Assembly: GCF_021590045.1 (NCBI RefSeq)
Contig: NZ_CP062221.1
Coordinates: forward strand, 1,426,001-1,490,000
Source: Cellulomonas palmilytica
Lineage (GTDB): Bacteria > Actinomycetota > Actinomycetes > Actinomycetales > Cellulomonadaceae
Length of the DNA: 64,000 bases
Reading direction: 5' to 3'
Part shown: in pieces, positions 25,681 through 35,236 of the stretch
Layout: each line of letters opens with the position of its first letter
Position numbering within the stretch: the stretch's first letter is position 1
Position numbers and translations under genes: made by a program
Notes under the pieces: model-generated
What the model was told of the DNA's origin: nothing
The model's database searches: none
What the model saw: only the letters and a program-made list of their open reading frames with translations

Positions 25681-27474
25681 TCACGCGTCGGCGCGGGAGT
25701 GCGCGCCCTCCGGCGACGTCCGTGACGGCTCCGGTGCCCGGGTGGGCTCCGACGATCGCGCGTGCGTGGGCTCCGGCTCCGGTTCCGGCGTCGGCAGGGG
25801 CGTGGGCTCGGGCGACGGTGCGCGCGTCGGCTCCGTCGTCTCCGTCGCGTCGGCGGTGGTCACCGGTGCACGGGTCTCCTCGGGGCCGGCGGCCCGCTCG
25901 TGGTCCGGCGCGGCAGGCGACCGGACGGACCCGACGTACGGTCGGGTCGGCTCGACGGACAGCCGGTCCAGCTCGAGCGACGGTCCGGCCGGTTCCACGG
26001 GCGGTCGGGTCGGGCCGACGGGCGCCCGGTCCGGCGTCTCGTCGTGCGCGTGGCGGGACGTCGCCGAGGTGACCGGCACGTCGGGGCGGCCGCCCCGACG
26101 CCGGGGACGACGAGGCGGGGCCAGACGGCGGCCGGTCGGTTCCATGTACCCGTACGACGTCGCTCGCCGTCGGCGCTGCGCGCCGTTGAGCACCACGCCG
26201 AGGCAGGCCGCACCGAGCGCGTCGAGCTCGTCGAGCGACTCGGCGAGCTCGCGCCTGCTCACCTTGCGCGCGCGTGCGACGAGGATCGCGCCGCTCGTGC
26301 GGCGCGCGAGGACAGCGCCGTCCGACACGGCGAGCAGGGGCGAGGTGTCGACGATGACCATGTCGTACGCCTCCTGCGCGTGCGCGAGCAGGTCCGCGAA
26401 CGCCGTGGAGTCGATCAGCTGCGTCGGGTTCGGCGGGACCGGACCGGACGGCAGGACGTGCAGGTTCTCGAGCCGCCACTGCTGGGTGACCTGCTCGAGC
26501 GTGGCCCGCCGCGCGAGGATCGTCGTGAGACCGACCGCCGACTCGATCCCGAGCACGTTGGCGATGTTGGGTCGGCGCAGGTCCGCGTCGATCAGCAGGA
26601 CGCGCCGGCCGGTGTCGGCGAGCGCGAGCGCGAGGCTCACGGAGACCGTCGACTTCCCCTCGCCGGGGAGGGTCGAGGTCACGACGAACCCGCGGACCGG
26701 TTCGGTCGAGTCGAGGAAGTCGAGGTTCGCGCGCACGCGCCGGTAGCCCTCGGCGAGCGCACTGCGGGGCTGGTCGAGCACGGAGCCGGGACCGTCGCGG
26801 GTCACGGCCCGGTCGTGCGGGACCTCACCGAGGACGACGCGGCCGTCCGGCAGGTCGCGCGTCGTGCGCACGCGGGTGTCGAGCCGCACCCACGCGAGCG
26901 CGACGAGCACGCCGAGCCCGAGCCCGACGGCACCGCCGGTCGCGACGAGCAGCTTGGTGTTGGGGGCGAACGGCGCCGCCGCGGGGGTCGCGGGGCCCAC
27001 GAGCGTGATCTGCACGGTCGCCTGGCCCTCGGCCGAGGTGGGTGTGAGCTGCTCGACCGCCGTGGCGAGCTGCCCGGCGACCGCGTTCGCGATGTCCGCG
27101 GCGCGCGTCGCGCTGCGGCTCGTCGCCGAGATCTCGATGATCATCGAGTCCATGGGGGCCTCGGCCGAGACCACGGCCGCGAGCTGGCGGGAGGTGACCG
27201 TCAGCCCGAGGTCCTGGATCACGGGCTCGAGCACGAGCGGCACCGTCGTCAGCTGGACGTACGACTCGACAAGGTTGCGGGTGTACGTCGAGCCCTGCAC
27301 GAGCTCGGTGACGTCGCTGCCCTGCGCGAGGGAGACCCAGACCTTGGCGGTCGACCGGTAGAGGGGAGTGGCGCCCGACGCCTGCACGTACCCGAGACCG
27401 GCACCGAGGACGGCGAGCAGCGCGACCGCCCACCAGCGCTTGCGCAGCGCGGTCAGGTAGTCGCCGATCTCCAT
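25681..27474 (-). CDS. Wzz-type chain-length regulator fused to bacterial tyrosine kinase (Wzc/CpsCD-like)
   Basis: Controls polymer length and export in Wzy-dependent EPS synthesis. The 597-residue protein has a Wzz domain (residues 1-200) bounded by membrane helices at about 14-32 and 178-196, then a BY-kinase domain: Walker A GEGKST at 271-276, Walker A' LLIDADLRRP at 293-302 and Walker B VIVDTSP at 373-379. The usual C-terminal tyrosine cluster is reduced to Tyr441 and Tyr443. Residues from about 455 to the end are an unusual 140-residue Pro/Thr/Glu-rich tail. AAGGAGAG precedes ATG 27474. The TGA stop interrupts this tail: the frame continues with the same composition for about 30 codons. 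No cognate phosphatase gene is in the window. Confidence 0.92.
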   Translation of the reverse strand: MEIGDYLTALRKRWWAVALLAVLGAGLGYVQASGATPLYRSTAKVWVSLAQGSDVTELVQGSTYTRNLVESYVQLTTVPLVLEPVIQDLGLTVTSRQLAAVVSAEAPMDSMIIEISATSRSATRAADIANAVAGQLATAVEQLTPTSAEGQATVQITLVGPATPAAAPFAPNTKLLVATGGAVGLGLGVLVALAWVRLDTRVRTTRDLPDGRVVLGEVPHDRAVTRDGPGSVLDQPRSALAEGYRRVRANLDFLDSTEPVRGFVVTSTLPGEGKSTVSVSLALALADTGRRVLLIDADLRRPNIANVLGIESAVGLTTILARRATLEQVTQQWRLENLHVLPSGPVPPNPTQLIDSTAFADLLAHAQEAYDMVIVDTSPLLAVSDGAVLARRTSGAILVARARKVSRRELAESLDELDALGAACLGVVLNGAQRRRRATSYGYMEPTGRRLAPPRRPRRRGGRPDVPVTSATSRHAHDETPDRAPVGPTRPPVEPAGPSLELDRLSVEPTRPYVGSVRSPAAPDHERAAGPEETRAPVTTADATETTEPTRAPSPEPTPLPTPEPEPEPTHARSSEPTRAPEPSRTSPEGAHSRADA

Positions 27475-27549
27475 GACTCTCCTTCGTGGTGCTGCCGACC
27501 CCCGGAACGGTAGGTGGTGATCCGGACAATTCTCGCACCCACGGGGAAA

Positions 27550-27608
27550 TTCACCCGGATGCGGACCGGGCGAACTCGGTCCGGGTGACCCCCCGTCGTC
27601 TCTACACT
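27550..27608. promoter_or_regulatory. Divergent region with three motif copies
   Basis: TTCACCCG (27550-27557) reads CGGGTGAA towards the BY-kinase gene; CGGGCGAA (27567-27574) and CGGGTGAC (27582-27589) read towards the plus-strand gene, followed by TACACT (27603-27608), a TANNNT -10 box. Confidence 0.5.
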
Positions 27609-27670
27609 GACCCGAGCCCTGGCGCCGTCGGGGACCCGGTCGGCTGTCGTTCGGATCCTGGGGGTGTGTC

Positions 27671-28390
27671 GTGACGGAGGCTGAGACCGCCTCGGCAGGT
27701 GGGCGCATGCGGACGGTGTGGATCGCGGCCGCTGCCGGCGTCGTCGTCCTCGCCGTCCTGGTCGTCCTCGCGGTGACCTCCGGGCGCTCCGACGACGGTG
27801 CGGACCCGACGAGCGCTCCCTCGACCGCCCTCGCGTCGACCGCAGGGTCGACCCCAGGCTCGACCCCGGCCGCGTCGACACCGGCACCCGGGCCGACCGT
27901 CTCGGACGCGCCGACGACACCGGCCGCGTCGGCCGAGCCGTCGAGCGCCGCCCCGGGCGCGCTGCCCACGCCGACCCCGCGGCCCGACGGCCGGGCGGTC
28001 ACGCTCGCCCCGATCGAGTCCACGGCCGAGCCGTCGCCCGGCGTGACGGCGCGCGTCGCCTCGATCCGGGCGGTCACCGGGAAGGCCGAGCTGCCGGGTG
28101 AGGTCGGCGGTCCGGCGCTCGAGGTGACGGTCGAGGTGCACAACGGCACCGACGAGCCGCTCGACCTGTCGCTCGCGGTCCTGAACGTCTACTCCGGCCC
28201 CGGGCTGACTCCCGAGCTCCCGCTGTCCACCGGCTCGCGCGCGTTCCCGGGCGAGGTCGCGCCGGGTGCGGACGCGACGGGAGTGTTCGTCCACACGGTC
28301 GCGGTCGCCGACCGGGGCGACGTGACGATCGAGCTGGACCTCGGCGTGGGCACGACGATCGCGCTGTTCCGGGGGCCCGCGGGCGTCTGA
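27671..28390 (+). CDS. Membrane-anchored hypothetical protein with DUF4352-like domain
   Basis: The 239-residue protein has one N-terminal membrane segment (about residues 15-36, VWIAAAAGVVVLAVLVVLAV), a linker of about 75 residues rich in Ser, Thr, Ala and Pro, and a C-terminal beta-sandwich of about 120 residues (GGPALEVTVEVHNGTDEPLDLSLAVLNVYSG, split into strands). The VHNGTDEPL strand resembles DUF4352/immunoglobulin-like extracellular domains. No enzyme motif is visible. GTG 27671 fits the predicted -10 TACACT at 27603 with a 60-nt leader. It is divergent from the Wzz/BY-kinase and shares its motif-bearing region, so a structural or accessory role at the cell surface is likely; this is inference. 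Confidence 0.6.
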   Translation: MTEAETASAGGRMRTVWIAAAAGVVVLAVLVVLAVTSGRSDDGADPTSAPSTALASTAGSTPGSTPAASTPAPGPTVSDAPTTPAASAEPSSAAPGALPTPTPRPDGRAVTLAPIESTAEPSPGVTARVASIRAVTGKAELPGEVGGPALEVTVEVHNGTDEPLDLSLAVLNVYSGPGLTPELPLSTGSRAFPGEVAPGADATGVFVHTVAVADRGDVTIELDLGVGTTIALFRGPAGV

Positions 28391-28425
28391 GCCCCGAGTC
28401 CGCCCCGGGGTCTCGCCCGGGGCTC
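28389..28425 (+). terminator. Hairpin terminator after the 27671 gene
   Basis: GAGCCCCG (28389-28396) and CGGGGCTC (28418-28425) form an 8-bp stem overlapping the stop codon; the loop contains CCCCGGGG, which can also pair. Confidence 0.55.
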
Positions 28426-28498
28426 ACGCGGGTCGGCGGACGGGCCTATCACCCGGTCGGATGACGCCGCACGCCTCAAACCGGTACACAAGCCCGTT

Positions 28499-28565
28499 TT
28501 CACCCGCGGCACACGCCGGTTCACCCGATCGCCCAGGTCCCGATATGTCCCTTTCGCCCTAGAGT
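28499..28565 (+). promoter_or_regulatory. Tandem TTCACCCG motifs and -10 box before the giant secreted protein
   Basis: TTCACCCG at 28499-28506 and again at 28520-28527 are 21 bp apart, about two helical turns, and TAGAGT (28560-28565) is a TANNNT -10 box. A partial copy (ATCACCCG) lies at 28448-28455. The spacing fits dimers of one regulator binding the same DNA face. Confidence 0.55.
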
Positions 28566-28623
28566 CGGGCCGATCGTCGCACCCGCGACGCCTCCGCGCC
28601 CGCCTGTTCGGGAGGACACGCAC

Positions 28624-31600
28624 ATGGCCGTCACCAGCCGCCTCGCGCGCACCATCGGGTTCCTGGCCGCGTGCGCGGTGACGTCGACGCTGGCCGTCGT
28701 CGTCGCGCCGTCGGCGCTCGCCGACACCGCGCCGCCGAACCCCGACAACCCCGTGACCGTCTCGGCCGACGGGCTCCCCACCGCGCAGGTCAACGGCGTC
28801 GTGTGGAACCTGCAGCCCGCCGGCGACAAGGTGTACGTCGGGGGTGAGTTCACGCGGGCCCGGCCGCCGGGTGCGGCCCCGGGCACCAGCGAGGTCGTCC
28901 GGAACAACATGATGGCGTTCAACCTGACGACCGGTGCGCTGGACAGCTCCTTCGCGCCCGACCTGAACGCGGAGGTCGACGACCTCGCGCTCTCGCCGGA
29001 CGGCACGCGGCTGTACGCGGTGGGGAACTTCACGTCGGTGAACGGGCAGGCCCGCTACCGGATCGCGGCGTTCGACACCGCGACCGGCGCGCTGATCTCG
29101 ACGTTCCGGCCGACGGTGAACTCCGGGATCAACGCGGTGGCGGTCACCAACTCGACCGTCTACATCGGTGGCAACTTCTCGAGCGTCAACGGGCAGACGC
29201 GCCAGCGGTTCGCGGCGCTGCGCGCCTCGGACGGCGGGAACCTGCCGCTGACCGCGACGATCGACGGCGGCGCGATCCAGGCGCTCGTCGTCGCCCCCGA
29301 CGGCGAGTCGGTCGTGCTCGGCGGCGCGTTCACGTCGGTGAACGGCTCGTCCAACCCGGGCTACGGGCTCGCGCGCCTCGCGACCGACGGCACGCTGCTC
29401 CCGCTGCCGGTCAACACCCAGATCCGCAACGGCGGCACCGAGTCCGCGATCCTCAGCCTCGAGACCGACGGCGAGAACTTCTACGGCACCGGCTACCACT
29501 TCGGTGGCGGCGGGAACGTCGAGGGCACGTTCGCGGCGGACTGGGCGACCGGGTCCGAGCTGTGGGTCGAGGACTGCCACGGCGACACGTACTCGTCGTA
29601 TCCGATGGGTGACGTCGTCTACTCGGCGAGCCACAAGCACTACTGCGGCAACTCGGGCGGCTTCCCGCAGACGACGCCGTGGTCGGTGTACCGCGCGACC
29701 GCGCTCACGAAGTGGGCGACGCGCATCAACACCCCCGACATCTACGGGTACCCGGACCACGACGGCGAGCCCTCGCCGACCATCCTGAACTGGTACCCGA
29801 CGATCAACGCCGGCACGTACACCGGCAAGTCGCAGGGCCCGTGGACGGTCACCGCGAAGGACGACTACGTCGTGTTCGGCGGCGAGTTCACGCAGGTCAA
29901 CGGCACGGGCCAGCAGGGTCTCGTGCGGTTCACGACGATCGACAAGGCGCCCATGAAGCAGGGTCCGCGCCTGTCCGGGTCGAACTACCCCGTTACCGCG
30001 ACCTCGGTGCAGGCGGGCGAGGTGCGCGTCTCCTGGAAGTCGAACTACGACCGGGACAACGAGACGCTGACCTACGCCGTCTACCGGCAGACGCAGAACA
30101 ACCCGCCGGTGCACGTCGAGACGCTGTCGACGACGTTCTGGAACGTCAGGACGATGCGGTTCACGGACCGTGACCCGTCCCTGACACCGGGCACGACGAC
30201 GAGGTACCGCGTGGTCGTGACGGACCCGTTCGGGAACTCGGCCTCGTCCGCGTGGACCTCGGTCACCGTGAGCGACAAGACGCTCGGCGCGTACGGCACG
30301 AAGGTGCTCGACGACGGCGCCGCGCACTTCTGGCGCCTGTCCGAGCCGGCCGGGACGACGACCGTGACGGACTACGCGGGCGGTGAGGACGCCGTGGCGT
30401 CCGCGGGCGTCACGCGCGGCGCGGCCGGTGCCGTCGTCGGTGACACCGACACGGCATCGACGTTCAGCGGGTCGTCGAACGGTCTGGCCGCCACGCAGAC
30501 CGCGGTCCCCGGGCCGCAGACCTTCGCGATCGAGGGCTGGTTCAAGACGACGACGCGGGCCGGCGGCAAGATCGTCGGATTCGGCAACCGGAACACCGGG
30601 AGCTCGACGAGCTACGACCGGCACGTCTACATGGACACCTCCGGTCGCGTCCTGTTCGGCGTGTACCCGGGCTCGTCGCAGACCGTCCAGAGCGCGACCG
30701 GCTTCAACGACGGCGCGTGGCACCACGTGGTGGCGTCGCTCGGCCCGGACGGCATGAAGCTGTTCCTGGACGGCAAGCGCGTCGCGCAGAAGACGAGCGT
30801 CACCAGCGCGCAGAGCTACGACGGCTACTGGCGCATCGGTGGCGACAGCCCGTGGACCGCTGCCGCGTACTTCAACGGCACGATCGACGACGTCGCGATC
30901 TACGACGAGCCGCTCACCGCGGCCCAGGTGGACGCGCACTGGGTGGCCTCCGGGCGCACCTCGAGCGTCACGCCGGTGCCGGCAGACGCGTACGGCGCCG
31001 CTGTACGCGCGGCGAACCCCGACCTGTACTGGCGCCTCGGTGAGGCGGCGGGTGCCACGGCGGCCGACACCGGTCCGCTGTCCTACCCGGGCACGTACAG
31101 CGGCGGCTTGACGCGCGGTGTGGCGGGTGCGCTCACCGGGACGAGCAACACCGCGGTGACGTTCGGCGGCACGAACGGGCTGGTCGCGAGCCAGGCCGAC
31201 TTCAACGGCCCCGACGTCTACTCCGAGGAGCTGTGGTTCAGGACCACCACCACGGCGGGCGGCAAGCTCATCGGGTTCGGTGACGCCGCCACCGGGACGA
31301 GCAGCAACTACGACCGTCACGTGTACATGGAGGAGGACGGCAAGCTGACGTTCGGCGTGTGGACCGGCGAGGAGAACACCATCACGACGCCCGCGTCGTA
31401 CAACGACGGCGTCTGGCACCACATGGTCGCCACGCAGGGCCCGGACGGCATGAAGCTGTACGTCGACGGCGTGCTCCGCGGGACCCACGCGCAGACCTCG
31501 CAGCAGGTGTACACCGGCTACTGGCGCGTCGGTGGGGACTCCACCTGGGGTCCGCAGCCGTGGTTCGCGGGCAGCATCGACGAGGTCGCGGTGTACGGCA

Positions 31601-33756
31601 GCGTCCTCGACGCCGCGACCGTCGCGCACCACTACTCGGTCGGTTCGGGCACCCCGGTGCCGAACCAGCCGCCGACGGCCGCGTTCGACGTCGAGGCGGA
31701 CCACCTCGCGGTGTCCGTCGACGGCTCGGCCTCGGCCGACGCCGACGGGACCGTCGCGAGCTGGTCGTGGGCCTGGGGCGACGGCACGACGTCCACGGGT
31801 GCGACCGCGACCCACACGTACGCCACCGGCGGCACGAAGTCGATCACGCTCACCGTGACCGACGACGACGGCGCGACCGCGAGCGTCACGCACGAGGTCA
31901 CGGTCGCGGCGAACCAGGCGCCGGTCGCGGCGTTCACCTCTGAGGTCCAGCACCTGGGCGTCTCGGTCGACGGCACCGGGTCGAGCGACCCGGACGGGTC
32001 GGTCGCGTCCTGGTCGTGGAGCTGGGGCGACGGGACGGCGGACGGGTCCGGCTCGACGGCGACGCACACGTACGCGACGCCGGGCGACAAGACCATCACG
32101 CTGACCGTGACGGACGACGACGGTGCGGCCGCCAGCGTCACGCACGAGGTGACGGTCACCGAGCCGCCGGCGGACGCGCCGTTCGTCCGCGACGACTTCG
32201 CACGGACCGCGAGCAACGGCTGGGGCACCGCCCCGGTGGGTGGCGCGTGGACCGCCGTCGGTGCGGCGAGCCGGCTGTCGGTCGCGGGCGGCGTGGGTGT
32301 CATCACGGCCCCGCGCGGGGCGACGAGCGGGGCGGTGCTCGGCGACGTCGCCGCGAGCGACACGGCCCTGACGGGCAAGGTTTCGCTGGGCGCCCTGTCG
32401 ACCGGCAACTCCTTCGTCACCTTCCAGGCTCGTCGCGTCGACGCCGACTCCTACGGCGGCCGGCTGCGGCTCGCCGCGGACGGCTCCGTCCAGCTGCACG
32501 TGACGCGCGAGGTGGGTGGCACGACCACGGCGATCTCCGGCGGTGCCGTGTCCGGCCTGACGTACTCGCCGGGTGCCGCGATCGCGGTCCGCGTCGAGGC
32601 CGAGGGCACGAACCCGACGCTGATCCGGGCGAAGGCGTGGCCCGCGGGCTCCCCGGAGCCGGCGGCCTGGCGGGTCCAGACGACGGACTCCACCGCGGCG
32701 CTGCAGACCGCCGGCGGCGTGGGCGTGGTCGCGTACCACGGCGGCGCGACCGGTGCACCGTCGCTCGTGTTCTCGGTCGACGACCTGCTCGCGCAGCGCG
32801 TCGGTGCCGAGGCGCCCGAGGAGCCCGAGGAGCCGGAGGAGCCCGAGCCGCCCGTGAACACCGCGCCCACCGCGGCGTTCACGAGCAGCGCCGCCGGGCT
32901 GACGGTGTCCGTCAACGGCTCCGGCTCCTCCGACGCGGAGGGCGCGATCGCGTCGTACAGCTGGACGTGGGGTGACGACTCGGCGCCCACGACCGGCACG
33001 AGCGCGACCGCGTCGCACACCTACGCCGAGGCGGGCACCTACGAGGTGCGGCTGACCGTCATGGACGCCGGTGGGCTGACCGCCACGGTCGCGCACGACG
33101 TGACGGTCACCGCGCCGGCGCCCGGCGGCCCGTTCGCGCAGGACGCGTTCGGCCGCACCGCGTCCAACGGCTGGGGCGACGCCCAGGTCGGCGGCGCGTG
33201 GACCTCGGTCGGTCCCGGCGCCCGCCTGACCGTCTCGGGCGGCAAGGGCGTCATGACGGTGCCGCGCGGCGGGACCACGGGCGCCCGGCTCAACTCCGTC
33301 TCGCAGGAGTCGACCGACGCGGTGGCGACGCTCGACCTCGACCGCCTGCCGGGCGGCACGTCGTTCGCGACGCTGCAGGGCCGGACCGTCGGTGACGCGG
33401 CGTACGGCGGGCGCGTGCGCATCGCGGCCGACGGCACCGTCCAGCTGCACGCGGTGCGGACGGTCGGTGGCACGACGACGGCGATCTCGGGCGGCGCGGT
33501 CGCCGGGCTCGTGGTCGAGCCGGGCACGCCCCTGTCGGTCCGCGTCCAGGTGACCGGGACCTCGCCGACGACGATCCGGGCCAAGGTCTGGGTCGCCGGA
33601 CAGCCGGAGCCCGAGCAGTGGCGCGTCTCGACGACGGACGGCAACGCGGCGCTGCAGGAGCCCGGTGGGGTCGGGTTCGAGGTCTACCACGGTGGCGCGA
33701 CCGGCGACCCGTCGCTGGTGTTCCTCTGGGACGACCTGGTGGCGCGCGCGGTCTGA
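28624..33756 (+). CDS. Secreted 1,710-residue multidomain surface protein (delta-60 propeller, FN3, LamG, PKD, beta-sandwich)
   Basis: A signal peptide ends near SALA (residue 36). Residues about 50-440 hold delta-60-type repeats (VYVGGEFTRA, LYAVGNFTSVNGQ, VYIGGNFSSVNGQ, VVLGGAFTSVNG), likely a beta-propeller. Then follow FN3 (about 443-554), two LamG-like lectin domains (557-781 and 789-1009, each with YDRHVYM and YWRVGGDS-type blocks), two PKD domains (1014-1179, SWSWGDGT), a beta-sandwich module (1183-1390), a Glu/Pro spacer, a third PKD (1413-1496) and a second copy of the beta-sandwich (1503-1710). No LPxTG or membrane anchor ends the protein, so it is released or held by binding. ATG 28624 has GGAGG upstream. 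An adhesin or matrix scaffold is the likely role. Confidence 0.85.
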   Translation: MAVTSRLARTIGFLAACAVTSTLAVVVAPSALADTAPPNPDNPVTVSADGLPTAQVNGVVWNLQPAGDKVYVGGEFTRARPPGAAPGTSEVVRNNMMAFNLTTGALDSSFAPDLNAEVDDLALSPDGTRLYAVGNFTSVNGQARYRIAAFDTATGALISTFRPTVNSGINAVAVTNSTVYIGGNFSSVNGQTRQRFAALRASDGGNLPLTATIDGGAIQALVVAPDGESVVLGGAFTSVNGSSNPGYGLARLATDGTLLPLPVNTQIRNGGTESAILSLETDGENFYGTGYHFGGGGNVEGTFAADWATGSELWVEDCHGDTYSSYPMGDVVYSASHKHYCGNSGGFPQTTPWSVYRATALTKWATRINTPDIYGYPDHDGEPSPTILNWYPTINAGTYTGKSQGPWTVTAKDDYVVFGGEFTQVNGTGQQGLVRFTTIDKAPMKQGPRLSGSNYPVTATSVQAGEVRVSWKSNYDRDNETLTYAVYRQTQNNPPVHVETLSTTFWNVRTMRFTDRDPSLTPGTTTRYRVVVTDPFGNSASSAWTSVTVSDKTLGAYGTKVLDDGAAHFWRLSEPAGTTTVTDYAGGEDAVASAGVTRGAAGAVVGDTDTASTFSGSSNGLAATQTAVPGPQTFAIEGWFKTTTRAGGKIVGFGNRNTGSSTSYDRHVYMDTSGRVLFGVYPGSSQTVQSATGFNDGAWHHVVASLGPDGMKLFLDGKRVAQKTSVTSAQSYDGYWRIGGDSPWTAAAYFNGTIDDVAIYDEPLTAAQVDAHWVASGRTSSVTPVPADAYGAAVRAANPDLYWRLGEAAGATAADTGPLSYPGTYSGGLTRGVAGALTGTSNTAVTFGGTNGLVASQADFNGPDVYSEELWFRTTTTAGGKLIGFGDAATGTSSNYDRHVYMEEDGKLTFGVWTGEENTITTPASYNDGVWHHMVATQGPDGMKLYVDGVLRGTHAQTSQQVYTGYWRVGGDSTWGPQPWFAGSIDEVAVYGSVLDAATVAHHYSVGSGTPVPNQPPTAAFDVEADHLAVSVDGSASADADGTVASWSWAWGDGTTSTGATATHTYATGGTKSITLTVTDDDGATASVTHEVTVAANQAPVAAFTSEVQHLGVSVDGTGSSDPDGSVASWSWSWGDGTADGSGSTATHTYATPGDKTITLTVTDDDGAAASVTHEVTVTEPPADAPFVRDDFARTASNGWGTAPVGGAWTAVGAASRLSVAGGVGVITAPRGATSGAVLGDVAASDTALTGKVSLGALSTGNSFVTFQARRVDADSYGGRLRLAADGSVQLHVTREVGGTTTAISGGAVSGLTYSPGAAIAVRVEAEGTNPTLIRAKAWPAGSPEPAAWRVQTTDSTAALQTAGGVGVVAYHGGATGAPSLVFSVDDLLAQRVGAEAPEEPEEPEEPEPPVNTAPTAAFTSSAAGLTVSVNGSGSSDAEGAIASYSWTWGDDSAPTTGTSATASHTYAEAGTYEVRLTVMDAGGLTATVAHDVTVTAPAPGGPFAQDAFGRTASNGWGDAQVGGAWTSVGPGARLTVSGGKGVMTVPRGGTTGARLNSVSQESTDAVATLDLDRLPGGTSFATLQGRTVGDAAYGGRVRIAADGTVQLHAVRTVGGTTTAISGGAVAGLVVEPGTPLSVRVQVTGTSPTTIRAKVWVAGQPEPEQWRVSTTDGNAALQEPGGVGFEVYHGGATGDPSLVFLWDDLVARAV

Positions 33757-33770
33757 ACCGCACGGACGAG

Positions 33771-33805
33771 GAGGCCCGGGGTGGGCAGGTCCCGCCCCGG
33801 GCCTC
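33771..33805. terminator. Bidirectional terminator between the giant protein and the polymerase genes
   Basis: GAGGCCCGGGG (33771-33781) and CCCCGGGCCTC (33795-33805) pair perfectly over 11 bp between two convergent stops. Confidence 0.8.
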
Positions 33806-33828
33806 GCCGTACCTGTGGGGGACGCGGG

Positions 33829-35139
33829 TCAGCGGGCGGGGAGGCGGCGCTCGGGTCGGGCGCCGCGCTCGTCGTCGGACACCTGCTGGACGACCTCCCC
33901 GGTGAGGTCCGGGGGCGACGAGGCGGCGACGCGACGCACGGCCAGGAGACCGAGCGTGAGGGCGAGCAGCGTGGTCGAGCTCGACAGCGGGCTGAACGCG
34001 AGGTTCCACAGCGTGCGGACGGCCAGGTACGTCAGCAGGGCGCTCGCGGTGTGCGTGGCGATCGCGCCCGTGTACCCGCGGACCACCAGCCACGCCGCCC
34101 ACAGCGCCAGCAGCACGCCGGCGAACCCGAAGCGGACCCACAGGTCGGCCGCGGTGGAGTGCAGCTCGAAGCCGCTGCCGAACATGTACTTCTCGACGTA
34201 GCCGTTGTGCGGGTCGTAGTTGAGCTCGGCCATCCCGGTCTTCGCGACGAACACGTCGCGCGTGCCCGGCAGCGTCCCGGAGCCGAAGCCCGAGGGATGG
34301 GCGACGACGAGCGCGCGGGTCGCCCCGCTCTCGGGTCGGGCGCCGGCGAGCAGCGAGCCCGACAGCGCGATCTGCGCCTCGGTGCGCTCCTGCGCGTCCT
34401 GTCCGAGGTACCCGTCGAGGATCGCGACCTGCCCGAGCTGGTACAGGGCGGCCACGAGGCTCGTGATGATGAGCAGCGCGCGCACGCGCGAGCCCGCGCG
34501 CGTCGTCGCGCGGCGCGCGGTCTGCTGGATGGTCACGGCGGCGGCCAGCACGAGCATGGCGGACGTCGAGCGGCCGCCGTTCATCACCGAGACGCCCGCG
34601 AGCCCGAGCGCGGTGACGACCTGCAGCCACCCGCGGCCGGACGCCCACGCGAGGCCGAGCAGCAGCACGATGAGCGGCACGGAGAAGCCGAACCGCCAGG
34701 GGTTCTCCAGGAACCGCCCGCCGGTGCTGATGCCGAGCAGCATCCCCACGCCGAACCACGCGGCGACCACGGGGTCCCGCAGCACGGTGCGCGCCCACGC
34801 GACGACCGCCGCGCCGAGCACCGCGTCGAGGACCGTCGAGGTGTTGCCGACCAGCAGGTTCGTCGAGGTCGCGTGGTCGGCCTCGTGGAACCACGTGAGC
34901 CACACGCCGACGACCGCGGCGAGGCCGCCCAGGCCGACGAGCGTCCGGATCCCGACGAGGTCGCGCACGGGACGCCACCAGATCGGCAGCAGCGCGACCG
35001 CGACGATCGTCCCCAGGGTGACGGACTTGACCATGACCCGGCCGCTGCCGACGGCCAGCAGCGAGACGACGACGAGGACGTGGGGCGCGGAGACCCGCGC
35101 CGTCAGCCACGCGGGCGCCGAGGTCGCCGTCCGGGACAC
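33829..35139 (-). CDS. O-antigen ligase/polymerase-like membrane protein (Wzy)
   Basis: The 436-residue protein has about ten to twelve hydrophobic helices and a large extracytoplasmic loop at about residues 270-345, the topology of the Wzy/WaaL family. The loop holds DPHNGYVEKYMFGSGF, with the HNGY-type His found in O-antigen ligases and polymerases, followed by a helix with LWVRFGFAGVLLALW. It would polymerise the repeat units outside the membrane. GTG 35139 is chosen because GGGAGG precedes it; the frame is open to 35349 but that extension is arginine-rich. It is convergent with the giant secreted protein gene and divergent from the acyltransferase pair. Confidence 0.8.
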   Translation of the reverse strand: MSRTATSAPAWLTARVSAPHVLVVVSLLAVGSGRVMVKSVTLGTIVAVALLPIWWRPVRDLVGIRTLVGLGGLAAVVGVWLTWFHEADHATSTNLLVGNTSTVLDAVLGAAVVAWARTVLRDPVVAAWFGVGMLLGISTGGRFLENPWRFGFSVPLIVLLLGLAWASGRGWLQVVTALGLAGVSVMNGGRSTSAMLVLAAAVTIQQTARRATTRAGSRVRALLIITSLVAALYQLGQVAILDGYLGQDAQERTEAQIALSGSLLAGARPESGATRALVVAHPSGFGSGTLPGTRDVFVAKTGMAELNYDPHNGYVEKYMFGSGFELHSTAADLWVRFGFAGVLLALWAAWLVVRGYTGAIATHTASALLTYLAVRTLWNLAFSPLSSSTTLLALTLGLLAVRRVAASSPPDLTGEVVQQVSDDERGARPERRLPAR

Positions 35140-35236
35140 GTCCCTCCCCGAGGTCGGTCGAGACCGGCACCCGTGCGGCCCGGTTCCGCCACATCGTCGC
35201 ACCCGCACCCTCGTGACCCGGACGGGTGTGCCGTTT

